Assembly: GCA_016124525.1 (NCBI GenBank) | Contig: WGNO01000001.1 | Span: 62,001-126,000 of the forward strand | DNA length: 64,000 bases | Reading direction: 5' to 3' | Source of the DNA: Nostoc sp. RI_552 | GTDB lineage: Bacteria; Cyanobacteriota; Cyanobacteriia; Cyanobacteriales; Nostocaceae | Shown here: positions 8,134-15,769 of the stretch, piece by piece | Layout: each line of letters opens with the position of its first letter | How positions within the stretch are numbered: position 1 is the stretch's first letter | Notes under the pieces: generated by a model | Database searches by the model: none | What the model was told of the DNA's origin: nothing | Seen by the model: only the letters and a program-made list of their open reading frames with translations | Program-made: the position numbers and the translations under genes

Positions 8134-8955
8134 ATGAAAACTCACCTAATTCGTTTAGCCCAACGCCCTGTCCATATTCGGCTGGGTTATTTTGTTTTAA
8201 CTTTACTGCTGCTATGGCTGCCATTTGCTGTACCGATTTACTTATTAGTCAGTGATTCTAACTTAGTTAGTATCTTGACAATGGTAATATTATATGCAGA
8301 ATTTATTTTTCTTTTACAGCTATGGGGGAAAAATGTCTATCAGCAACCCCAGATATTAAAGCAGTATGGGTGGGAAATTACGCAGATAAACGCTGTGGAT
8401 TTACTGCGTGGTTTAGCTGCTGGGGTAATCAACATTTTTATAGTATTTGGGCTACAAGGTTTGTTAGGCTGGCTGACGTGGCAGCAACCACAGACTTTTT
8501 TGCCAAGAATAATACTAGAAGGTTTAATAGCCTCCTTGGGTATTGGGTTTGCTGAAGAGCTGTTGTTTCGAGGTTGGTTACTTGATGAGTTGGAACGAGA
8601 CCATAGCCTGGGTGTGGCACTTTGGATAGATGCTTTAGCCTTTGCTGCATTGCATTTTATTAAGCCTTTGGAGGCAATTATTCACACAATGCCACAGTTC
8701 CCAGCATTAGTACTGCTGGGACTAACGCTGGGATGGGCAAAACGCTGGCGTAGGGGACGCTTAAGTTTACCAATGGGTTTGCATGGTGGTTTAGTTTGGG
8801 GCTACTACATTATCAATGTAGGGGAATTAATTAAATATTCCGGTCAAGTTCCTGATTGGATAACTGGTGTAAATCAAAATCCTCTCCAAGGAGTGATGGG
8901 GGTGTTGTTCATGGGTATATTGGCTTTGTGGATGAGGAGGCGAACAACAGCTTAA
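8134..8955 (+). CDS. CPBP family intramembrane glutamic endopeptidase
   Basis: 273 residues from ATG 8134 (a TTG three bases earlier also opens the frame). Multi-pass membrane protein with hydrophobic segments at about 18-40, 45-65, 90-115 and 160-240. The CPBP/ABI motifs are present in order: EELLFRG near 141 (EExxxR, catalytic glutamates), FAALHF near 170 and LPMGLHGGLVWGY near 213 with further histidines. Family members are Rce1-like membrane proteases; some act on prenylated or small peptides, and the substrate here is unknown. Located 178 bases after clpS with no obvious terminator between, so co-transcription is possible but unproved. Confidence 0.9.
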   Translation: MKTHLIRLAQRPVHIRLGYFVLTLLLLWLPFAVPIYLLVSDSNLVSILTMVILYAEFIFLLQLWGKNVYQQPQILKQYGWEITQINAVDLLRGLAAGVINIFIVFGLQGLLGWLTWQQPQTFLPRIILEGLIASLGIGFAEELLFRGWLLDELERDHSLGVALWIDALAFAALHFIKPLEAIIHTMPQFPALVLLGLTLGWAKRWRRGRLSLPMGLHGGLVWGYYIINVGELIKYSGQVPDWITGVNQNPLQGVMGVLFMGILALWMRRRTTA

Positions 8956-8984
8956 TATTGTTTTTAGCCTACTGCTGGAGATAC

Positions 8985-9623
8985 CTACTCAATCTTGGCA
9001 ATTAATGTCCCCATTAAACAGGCTTGATCTAAATTGACACCACTCAAATTTGCCCCTTCTAATTCTGCACAGAGTAAATTTGCCCCTGTGAAGTTTGCCC
9101 CAGCTAAATTAGACCCGCGTAAATCCGCTTCTTCTAAATTAGCTTCACTTAACAAAGTTCCCTGCAAATCAGCCCGACTCAGATCAGCACCTTTAAGATT
9201 AGCCCTGGTCAGGTTTGCACCCCGCAAGTCAGCACCCCGCAAGTCAACACCTTGTAAATTGACATTGATTAAATTGGCACCACTCAAAAAAGCCCCAGCC
9301 AAAGATACATTGCTGAGTCTAGCCCCCATCAAGTTAGCGCCGCGCAAGTTACTACCGCGTAAGTCAGCATTCGTCAAATCTGCTTGCATTAAGTTGGCTC
9401 CCATCAGGTTAGCCCGCAAGTCAGTTTTTTGCAGGTTTGCCCCCATGAGGTTTGCTCCCTGGAAATGCCCACCTTCGAGTTTAGAACCAATAAAATTAGT
9501 ACCGACAAGGTTAGCACCTGCAAGATTGATTCGGTTTAAATCTAGTTCAGAGAATTCCTCGTCTTCTAGATTTACTCCTGGGAGCTGTTTTACTTTTCCT
9601 GATTTAATGGCTTCGATATTCAT
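8985..9623 (-). CDS. Pentapeptide-repeat protein, 212 aa
   Basis: From residue about 25 to the end the protein is an almost uninterrupted run of some 35 A(D/N)LxG-type pentapeptides, predicted to fold as a right-handed quadrilateral beta-helix. One repeat near the middle (TDLR followed by ANLMG) lacks one residue, shifting phase. A start at 9623 (MNIEAIKSGKVKQLPGVNL) is preferred: a longer frame from 9722 would read through a heptanucleotide repeat array and overlap the upstream gene by 56 bases. No signal peptide is seen, so it is probably cytoplasmic. Such proteins are abundant in Nostocales and mostly uncharacterised. It lies 43 bases after the DICT-domain gene, probably in the same transcript. 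Confidence 0.93.
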   Translation of the reverse strand: MNIEAIKSGKVKQLPGVNLEDEEFSELDLNRINLAGANLVGTNFIGSKLEGGHFQGANLMGANLQKTDLRANLMGANLMQADLTNADLRGSNLRGANLMGARLSNVSLAGAFLSGANLINVNLQGVDLRGADLRGANLTRANLKGADLSRADLQGTLLSEANLEEADLRGSNLAGANFTGANLLCAELEGANLSGVNLDQACLMGTLIAKIE

Positions 9624-9631
9624 TGGGGGTA

Positions 9632-9650
9632 GTTCGTAATTCGTAATTAG
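9632..9650. repeat. Short heptanucleotide (STRR) array
   Basis: Two and a half copies of the heptamer GTAATTC. The same family occurs at 20937-20955 and in inverted orientation at 36865-36884/36952-36981. It occupies the ribosome-site region of the pentapeptide gene. Confidence 0.7.
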
Positions 9651-9666
9651 GAAACTCAGAGTTTTT

Positions 9667-11058
9667 TTATACTTGGGGTTGTTTTGTATTACTTTGTTTG
9701 TAGCTATCCCATTGAGAGTCAAGTAGCCATAGGCCTGTGCTGACTTTGGGTGACATTAGGGGCAAGTCTAGCCCTTGCTGTAAACCCATAACTAATAAAG
9801 CTAGTGCATCTAAAAGTTTAGGGTCAAAGCGAGTTGACTGTTGTTGTCTACATTCGTCTAAAGCTTGAGCGAATATTTGTGCAGGAGTTCTTAGGGATGA
9901 TTTAATGTGATTAATTCGATATTGAAAATCCGCAATTAAGCCCAAAATTCTCGATTCTAAGGGAATTTCATCTCCTGCTAAACCTGCTGGTTCTCCTGTA
10001 CCGTTCCACCATTCAGTTTGGTGGGTGATAATTTGGGCCACTGCTCGTAGTCTGGGCATGGTTCGTAATACCTGCGCTCCTGGTACCAAGGGACAAGTTA
10101 AGGGACAGGAGGGAGCTTGTTCTTGGTAACGGTTGGATGTACCCACAGTCAGCACACTTTCTGCTTTTTGGAGTGGGTATATACGATGTAAATGAGCTGC
10201 TAGTCGCAAGCGCTTAATCTGCCATGCCGGTAGTTCTAAAAGTTGCCCCATAGTTTCACAAAGTACTACTACTTCTGCGGCGGCCATGGGATTGTGGATA
10301 TCTGCCATATCCATTAATTGCGCCATCCGCAAAAATGCTTGCACTTCGTTAGAAACTAAATTGTGATCTAGTGCTTGTTGTACCGGGGCTGTGGGGATAG
10401 ATAAATGATTCTGCCCTGTCTGGAGGTAATCCACCACAAGGGAAACAACCGCACTTAAATTTTCCGGTGTCGCTAAACTGGGTTGTATACCATTTTGATA
10501 ACTGATAAGTTTTTGTGCTAGTTCTGGATTGTATGTTGCGATGTGAGCGATGGCTAACTTTGCTGTTTCTTGCACTAAATCCGGTTCAAATGTCCATAAT
10601 CCATAGAATTTACGCTCCAGGTCTGAATCTGGGATGCCGCCAATACCATAATCAGCTTCTGATAATTCTTGACAAAGTACCATTGCTGTGTATTGTGGCG
10701 ATAGAATCATTAAGTGCCACTCTTGGGCTACTGGGTCAGTAGCATTTAATGCCACTAAGTCTACGTTAGGCAGTTGGCTGGTGGGATGTTCAGCAAAACC
10801 AGTATCCGCTGCTGCCATGATCACAATTTCGCGGCTACACTTAGCGATATCTGCGTATCTTTCGGCTTCTTGCAGATACCATTTACCTTGCTGAAAGGCT
10901 GTGATGACTAGGGGTTGACTATCCTGACTTAAGATATAGTCTTCTAGAGCATGGCACAGAGAAACTAAAGTGTTTTTATAGTAGACTCCAAATCGAATTG
11001 GTCTAGTACTATTGCGGTGCGCTGCTTCGAGTTGTTGTAGTATTGAACCTGCTAACAT
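9667..11058 (-). CDS. DICT sensory domain protein with degenerate HD-GYP-like C-terminus
   Basis: 463 residues. The first half (FGVYYKNTLVSLCHALEDYI at about 23-42 through FYGLWTFEPDLV at about 150) matches the DICT sensory domain often coupled to cyclic-di-GMP signalling proteins. The second half has the helical layout of an HD-GYP domain: LRLAAHLHRIYPL near 285, THQTEWWNGTGEPAGLAGDEIP near 350, then SRILGLIADF. The catalytic HD pair is replaced (LHR) and the GYP motif reads GEP, so phosphodiesterase activity is doubtful and a sensing or scaffolding role is more likely. It is followed closely by the pentapeptide gene. The family assignment is from motif reading. Confidence 0.85.
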   Translation of the reverse strand: MLAGSILQQLEAAHRNSTRPIRFGVYYKNTLVSLCHALEDYILSQDSQPLVITAFQQGKWYLQEAERYADIAKCSREIVIMAAADTGFAEHPTSQLPNVDLVALNATDPVAQEWHLMILSPQYTAMVLCQELSEADYGIGGIPDSDLERKFYGLWTFEPDLVQETAKLAIAHIATYNPELAQKLISYQNGIQPSLATPENLSAVVSLVVDYLQTGQNHLSIPTAPVQQALDHNLVSNEVQAFLRMAQLMDMADIHNPMAAAEVVVLCETMGQLLELPAWQIKRLRLAAHLHRIYPLQKAESVLTVGTSNRYQEQAPSCPLTCPLVPGAQVLRTMPRLRAVAQIITHQTEWWNGTGEPAGLAGDEIPLESRILGLIADFQYRINHIKSSLRTPAQIFAQALDECRQQQSTRFDPKLLDALALLVMGLQQGLDLPLMSPKVSTGLWLLDSQWDSYKQSNTKQPQV

Positions 11059-11208
11059 AGGCCTTCATAATCAGTAAGTCATTCTTGATTTGTAGTTCCA
11101 ATTTAATCTGGGTGGTTAGAGGGAACTACTATTACTTTTCAGTGGCTAGGGGGAGAAGTTGGTCATTTAAACTTTTTACTCAATTCCCCAGTCCCCAGCT
11201 AATTAATT

Positions 11209-11280
11209 TGGGATTTTTGATTGGCGATTTTTGATTGTAGTTTCAGTCAAAATCTCAAATCTCAAATCTCAAATTTCCCA
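11209..11280. repeat. Heptamer repeats in inverted arrangement
   Basis: Copies of GATTTTTGATT-type sequence (11212-11237) face three tandem AATCTCA heptamers (11251-11271). This is the same class of low-complexity repeat as at 38206-38352. It lies between the DICT gene promoter side and the end of the radical SAM gene. Confidence 0.6.
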
Positions 11281-11291
11281 GTTGCTGGATG

Positions 11292-12863
11292 CTATGATAT
11301 CCCAGCTAACTGTTTTTCTTTCTTTTCTATGGGTGCAGAAAGTGCTTCTTCCAAGTCGGCACGACCCAGTTTCTGTTCCAAGATGTTCATAACTTCCCGT
11401 CCAAAATCATTGGGGTTTTGTCGCCAAGCTTGTAAGCACACTTCTCCAAAAAATGAACCAAGGGGTTCAGGATTCCAGAGCAGTTTTTTAGCAGTCCAGG
11501 GCATCAAGCTCATAGGGTTATACCCTGGTTTAAGGATACCTTCTTTAAAGGCATATTCTTCTAAATGGGTATGGGGTTGTAATCCAATAAAGAAAATGGC
11601 AGGTTCAACTTTATCAACGCCAAAAATCCGTTCTAGTTCCCGGTGGTAGGCGATGGTTTGGCGAATGGTTTCCTGACGTTCATCAATAACGTTAAAAGAG
11701 TAGTTGACAGAAACTATGTCGTTAAAACCAGCTGCTTTCAAGTCACGGCAGTTTTGCAAAACCGTGCGCAAGTTGTAACCCATCCGCATTTTTCGCACGA
11801 GTTCCTGAGAACCACTGGTAATACCAATTTCAAAGTAGTTCATCCCAGTTTTAGCCATCAAATCACACAATTCTGGTGTGAGGTTGTCAGCTCTGATGTA
11901 TGCTGCCCAGTGGATATCTGTCATACCAGAATCGACGATTTTCTGTAGGAGTTCTACAGCATCCTCAATAAATTTACGTGCAGGGATGAATTGAGCATCA
12001 GTAAACCAAAAATTGCGAATGCCACGATTATATAATTGGCGAATCTCAGCAACTACTTCGTCAGCCGGGTTAATGCGTACTTGTTTACCTTCCACCACTG
12101 TGTAGACGCAATAACAACAGTTATGGGGACAACCGCGCTTTGTTTGTACACCTATATAAAAGTCTTGTTCTTGCAGGTAATAGTTAAATTCCGGCCAGAT
12201 GCTTTCTATATAGTCGTAGTTACAGGCAGTTTTTTGTAGGGGGGTGGGTTGTTCATGAATCATTCGTTGCCGTGGTTGAGTTTCTCCCACTACATAGCAG
12301 CGTTCATCATCAAAATCTCTGCCGCTTAAAAGTTTTTCTAAGAGTGTTTCCCCTTCACCCACAGAAATAATCGTACCTTGGGGTAAACTTTTGCCTAATT
12401 GTTGGTAAAATACGCTGACTGCACCACCACCTACAATGGCACGGGCTTGAGGATGATATTTTTGAGCCCGTCGTAAACCACGTTTGATTAATCCCTGGTT
12501 GCGCCACAACTCCAGATAGTAAGCGATAAAAATTCGTAACCCGCCCAATGCCCCACGTAATTTAATTAAGGGATTCTGGGCGTAATAAAATTCAAAGGCG
12601 TTTTGTAGTGGGTTCCCTCCACGTCCACCCACTGGGGCATAGATTTGAATATCCCGCCAAGAAAATACCAGGAGTGTGGGTTTACATTCGTCTATACAAG
12701 CGTCTAGGGCAAGGGCGTAATCTATGGGTGGTACTGTTCCTAAATCAAAAATACGCTGTTGAATATTGGGGAATAGCTTGTGGACGTGATCTGAAAGATA
12801 TACTACCCCAATGGGAAAGATGGGGTTGCACGGAAGGCGAACGTAGAGGATGCGATTTTCCAT
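11292..12863 (-). CDS. Radical SAM protein, photosystem II high-light acclimation type (Slr0320-like)
   Basis: 523 residues from MENRILYVRLPCNPIFP at 12863; an upstream ATG at 12884 would add seven residues. The N-terminal half has a B12-binding-like layout (IGVVYLSDHVHKLFP, and AIVGGGAVSVFYQQLGKSLP near 165). The radical SAM cluster motif CPHNCCYC is near 247-254, followed by EIGITSGSQELVRKM. Overall it resembles the cyanobacterial family of Synechocystis Slr0320, reported to be needed for photosystem II function under high light. The reaction is unknown. It stands alone, with 233 bases of repeat-bearing spacer after it and a 570-base promoter region before it. Confidence 0.85.
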   Translation of the reverse strand: MENRILYVRLPCNPIFPIGVVYLSDHVHKLFPNIQQRIFDLGTVPPIDYALALDACIDECKPTLLVFSWRDIQIYAPVGGRGGNPLQNAFEFYYAQNPLIKLRGALGGLRIFIAYYLELWRNQGLIKRGLRRAQKYHPQARAIVGGGAVSVFYQQLGKSLPQGTIISVGEGETLLEKLLSGRDFDDERCYVVGETQPRQRMIHEQPTPLQKTACNYDYIESIWPEFNYYLQEQDFYIGVQTKRGCPHNCCYCVYTVVEGKQVRINPADEVVAEIRQLYNRGIRNFWFTDAQFIPARKFIEDAVELLQKIVDSGMTDIHWAAYIRADNLTPELCDLMAKTGMNYFEIGITSGSQELVRKMRMGYNLRTVLQNCRDLKAAGFNDIVSVNYSFNVIDERQETIRQTIAYHRELERIFGVDKVEPAIFFIGLQPHTHLEEYAFKEGILKPGYNPMSLMPWTAKKLLWNPEPLGSFFGEVCLQAWRQNPNDFGREVMNILEQKLGRADLEEALSAPIEKKEKQLAGIS

Positions 12864-12884
12864 TTTGCACTTATTTATGAACAC

Positions 12885-13436
12885 TCTAGAGAGATAAGCA
12901 GTTTAAAGCTGTTTGTTTGACTGTGCTGTGTTTTTCACAATTATGATTGGCATTGAAGCCAATGGCTGAATTAGATGAGCTTGTGTTAACAATTGTGGGA
13001 ATAGTCGAATTTCCTCTGCATCAAACAAAATAAATAGATTTTATGAGGAAGATTGTTATATATCTTTACCATAACATTGACTTTGGCTATTACGCGATGA
13101 ACCCTGCCCATCACTCGAAAGATAGATGAAACAAATTACCTTAATCCCCTATTCAAGGAGAAATTTCCTCATAACTGCCATACTGAATTCACCATTACAT
13201 AATAAAAGTGATATTTAATACTTTTACTTATTAAGTAAATGAAAATCCTTCTAGCGTAGTATATTTTTTTGCTCTCTGGATAGTTTTTGATCAAATTTTC
13301 ATAACTTGAACATATATTTAGATAGAAACAACGTAGAAAATTACAGTTGGTAGTCGGAGTTACAGCATATTGGGATCAGTCAATGTTAGTTTGTCCCGTG
13401 TAACGTAAAATTGTGGCGTAAAGCTCCTCCGCAGCT
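12885..13436. other. Intergenic divergent promoter region
   Basis: About 550 AT-rich bases between the radical SAM gene (minus) and the DUF1830 gene (plus). Apart from the NtcA-type promoter at 13350-13392 I see no gene, hairpin or repeat worth naming. Confidence 0.7.
13350..13392 (+). promoter_or_regulatory. NtcA-type promoter of the DUF1830 gene
   Basis: GTA-GTCGGAGT-TAC at 13350-13363 is an exact GTA-N8-TAC box. TAGTTT (TAN3T, 13387-13392) lies 23 bases further on, the spacing of class II NtcA-activated promoters, and would start transcription near 13399, about 38 bases before the ATG. Nitrogen control is therefore predicted. Box and spacing are seen directly; binding is inferred. Confidence 0.6.
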
Positions 13437-13814
13437 ATGGCTCAAATATTAGATCCTCTACCACCTGAGCAATCAACGAATATTATTTGTTGCTACGTTA
13501 ATACTACGAGCAAAATCCAAATAGCTCGCATCGCCAATGTTGCTAATTGGTATTTTGAAAGAGTTGTTTTTCCTGGGCAGCGCCTTGTCTTTGAAGCGCC
13601 ACTACAAGCTCAAATGGAGATTCATACAGGTATGATGGCCAGTTCAATTTTGTCGGATACAATTCCGTGCGAACGCCTTGCTATTGATGAGCCTAGTACT
13701 AAAGAGTTTCATACAGACTCAATAGGCATCGACACTATCAGTACAAAACCAATGGTGCAGTCAATTAATACAAAAACTGAAAATACAACAAAACCGTTAA
13801 CAATTGCTGGCTAA
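13437..13814 (+). CDS. DUF1830 family protein, 125 aa
   Basis: The N-terminal 75 residues match the cyanobacterial DUF1830 pattern: NIICCYVNTTSKIQIARIAN, then NWYFERVVFPGQRLVFEAP. This looks like a small beta-rich fold with a Cys-Cys pair at about 19-20. The C-terminal 50 residues are polar and low in complexity. The role is unknown. An NtcA-type promoter lies just upstream and a strong terminator 39 bases downstream, so it is probably a single-gene nitrogen-responsive unit. ATG at 13437 is the only good start. Confidence 0.85.
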   Translation: MAQILDPLPPEQSTNIICCYVNTTSKIQIARIANVANWYFERVVFPGQRLVFEAPLQAQMEIHTGMMASSILSDTIPCERLAIDEPSTKEFHTDSIGIDTISTKPMVQSINTKTENTTKPLTIAG

Positions 13815-13852
13815 GGTTTCATTGATTTAAAAAAACAATTTATATTAATTCA

Positions 13853-13880
13853 GGGTTGCAAATTCAGCAACCCTTTTTTT
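13853..13880 (+). terminator. Rho-independent terminator after DUF1830 gene
   Basis: GGGTTGC (13853-13859) pairs with GCAACCC (13867-13873) and is followed by seven T. A clear intrinsic terminator. Confidence 0.88.
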
Positions 13881-13905
13881 GAATTTACTCAACTCTCTCC
13901 ATTTT

Positions 13906-14367
13906 ATGAATTTGCCTTCTTTTATTTGGTTGTGGAAAATAGCCGCTTGGTCTATGGGGTTGTCACTACTGGGGTATCTGCTCCTCTTGGTGACGGGTAT
14001 TTGGATGTTTCGACACAGAACTTCCCAGCGTTTCCCTAGTTTTCCTTGGTTTATTGGCGGACGTGGAGAGGTGCGATCGCTACACTATACAATTGGCATC
14101 ACTATGGTTAGCTTAGTGTTGCTACTGTTGGCCATTGGTATTGTTGGCACTTTAGGACACTTTGGTTCCCTAGGACACTCATCACACCTGATTGCTGGTT
14201 TAACAGTCGTAGTTTTGGTTTTGCTCTCTGGTTTCAGCGCCACACAAATTAACACCCGGCGTTCTTGGGCTAGACCTCTACATATTGGTGTTAATATCAT
14301 TCTCTTTGCCGGTTTTGCTTGGGTATCGGTCACTGGTTGGATTGTAGTACAAAAGTATCTGCCCTAG
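13906..14367 (+). CDS. DUF4079 family membrane protein
   Basis: 153 residues from ATG 13906 (MNLPSFIWLWKIAAW); a TTG at 13879 would fall in the preceding terminator and is rejected. There are four predicted membrane segments at about 7-32, 60-85, 95-112 and 128-148, with histidines beside them (SLHYTIG, GHSSHLIAG, PLHIG) spaced as in haem-ligating cytochrome b-like bundles. DUF4079 proteins are widespread in cyanobacteria and plastids, and their function is not established. One HIP1 octamer lies inside the gene at 14073. It is preceded by the DUF1830 terminator, so it probably has its own promoter inside a very short gap. Confidence 0.82.
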   Translation: MNLPSFIWLWKIAAWSMGLSLLGYLLLLVTGIWMFRHRTSQRFPSFPWFIGGRGEVRSLHYTIGITMVSLVLLLLAIGIVGTLGHFGSLGHSSHLIAGLTVVVLVLLSGFSATQINTRRSWARPLHIGVNIILFAGFAWVSVTGWIVVQKYLP

Positions 14368-14535
14368 GAAATGCCAAAAAATCGATGCTATATACTCATA
14401 TAGGCATATGAGTATATAGGTAAATAAATTTACAACCGAACATGTCTGTCCTTCTCCAAAAAATTTTAGTTTTATCTGGAATTACTCATGTCTCAGGTGT
14501 ATTTAAATTTGTAGTTAATTTTCCGATTAAGTCTC

Positions 14536-14652
14536 ATGCCTAATCAAGTATCTAGTTCAACCTCATCATCTGATAAAAAAGTCAAAGAAACGACAAAAGA
14601 TGACAAAAGACGCCCTTTAAACAACGGTAGACCTGATAAGACAGATCACTAA
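14536..14652 (+). CDS. Small charged peptide, 38 aa
   Basis: ATG at 14536, stop at 14650-14652. The peptide is MPNQVSSSTSSSDKKVKE followed by a Lys/Asp-rich tail ending PDKTDH; it lacks hydrophobic residues, so it is probably disordered. It is followed 53 bases later by a good terminator, which supports a real short transcript. No family is recognised. Coding is plausible because the frame, terminator and isolated position fit, but no ribosome site is strong. Confidence 0.45.
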   Translation: MPNQVSSSTSSSDKKVKETTKDDKRRPLNNGRPDKTDH

Positions 14653-14705
14653 ATTGAGAAAAATATCGATAAAGTGTGAGGAAAATCAGGTGTTGTGGCC
14701 CTAAG

Positions 14706-14740
14706 CCCCTATTGTAATACATAGTTTAGGGGTTTTCTCT
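14706..14740 (+). terminator. Terminator after the 38-aa gene
   Basis: CCCCTA (14706-14711) pairs with TAGGGG (14727-14732), followed by TTTTCTCT. Confidence 0.7.
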
Positions 14741-14957
14741 CCTTTATTAAGAAAAAATTTCAACTATCTGAAAATTCCAACGGCTAGGTTGCTAAAAGGA
14801 CTGTGGGCAGCTTGCAATTACAGGTATTGATAATGTATTGTCATATATGTTACTTTTAAAAAAATTACCTCGGTAGAAAAATAAAGCTACTGAAATTAAA
14901 CAATTAATTGCAAAATGTTAATTGATACAACCACAAACCTAGATTTTTGTGATATCA

Positions 14958-15710
14958 ATGTATACCACTGAATCAATCAAGTATGCTGCCAGAGCAGACA
15001 TCGGCCAAACGAGCCGTATTCTGGTTGTAGAAGATGAAGAATTAATCCAAGAGATGCTAGCTGTAGCATTAGAAGAGGAGGGTTTTGCAGTAACAACTGC
15101 TCCGGATGGCCGCTCCGCCATGGAATATCTCAAAAGTTGCGAAGCCAACTCTGGAGAAGCTGGTTTTGACCTGATTATTCTTGATTTGATGCTTCCTCAC
15201 ATTAACGGGCTAGATATTTGCCGATTGCTGCGTCATCAAGGAAACCCAGTACCAATTTTGATTCTTAGTGCTAAGGGTAGTGAAACTGACCGCGTTTTGG
15301 GCTTAGAAGTAGGAGCTGATGATTACTTAACTAAACCCTTTAGCATGAGGGAACTAGTGGCTCGTTGTCGTGCTCTACTTCGTCGCCAACGTTTAAGTAG
15401 CTTGCCACAATTACAAGTTCTCAAGCATAAGAATGTCACTTTGAACCCTCAAGAGTGCCGTGTGCTAGTTCGTGGTCAAGAAGTGAATCTCTCGCCAAAA
15501 GAGTTTCGCTTACTCGAACTGTTTATGAGTTATGCTCGACGGGTCTGGTCTCGAGAGCAATTGCTAGATCAGGTTTGGGGCCCAGATTTTGTTGGTGACA
15601 GTAAAACTGTAGATGTTCACATTCGCTGGTTACGGGAAAAACTAGAGGAAGACCCCAGCCACCCAGAGTACATTGTGACTGTAAGAGGTTTTGGCTATCG
15701 GTTTGGATAA
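14958..15710 (+). CDS. sphR: Phosphate-regulon response regulator SphR (PhoB type)
   Basis: 250 residues from ATG 14958; a GTG at 14949 is also possible. Receiver domain (residues about 20-140): acidic pair VVEDEE, phospho-acceptor Asp in LIILDLMLPHINGLD, Ser in ILSAKGS and Lys in YLTKPF. A winged-helix OmpR/PhoB output domain follows (LSPKEFRLLELFM, SKTVDVHIRWLREKLEEDP, VRGFGYRFG). Next on the strand come a PhoR-like kinase and PhoU, so this is the cyanobacterial SphS-SphR phosphate-limitation system, which controls alkaline phosphatase and Pst uptake. The genes are 59 and 28 bases apart and probably form one operon. Confidence 0.92.
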   Translation: MYTTESIKYAARADIGQTSRILVVEDEELIQEMLAVALEEEGFAVTTAPDGRSAMEYLKSCEANSGEAGFDLIILDLMLPHINGLDICRLLRHQGNPVPILILSAKGSETDRVLGLEVGADDYLTKPFSMRELVARCRALLRRQRLSSLPQLQVLKHKNVTLNPQECRVLVRGQEVNLSPKEFRLLELFMSYARRVWSREQLLDQVWGPDFVGDSKTVDVHIRWLREKLEEDPSHPEYIVTVRGFGYRFG

Positions 15711-15769
15711 TTTGTTGAAATAGTTGTTAGTTTTTAGTAATCACAAAGCAACTAGCAACTCTGAATCGA

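Noticed and set aside
9034..9639. 201-codon plus-strand frame opposite the pentapeptide gene
   Set aside because: Its periodic Lys/Ala/Pro composition is the complement of the pentapeptide repeats, so it is an antisense artefact.
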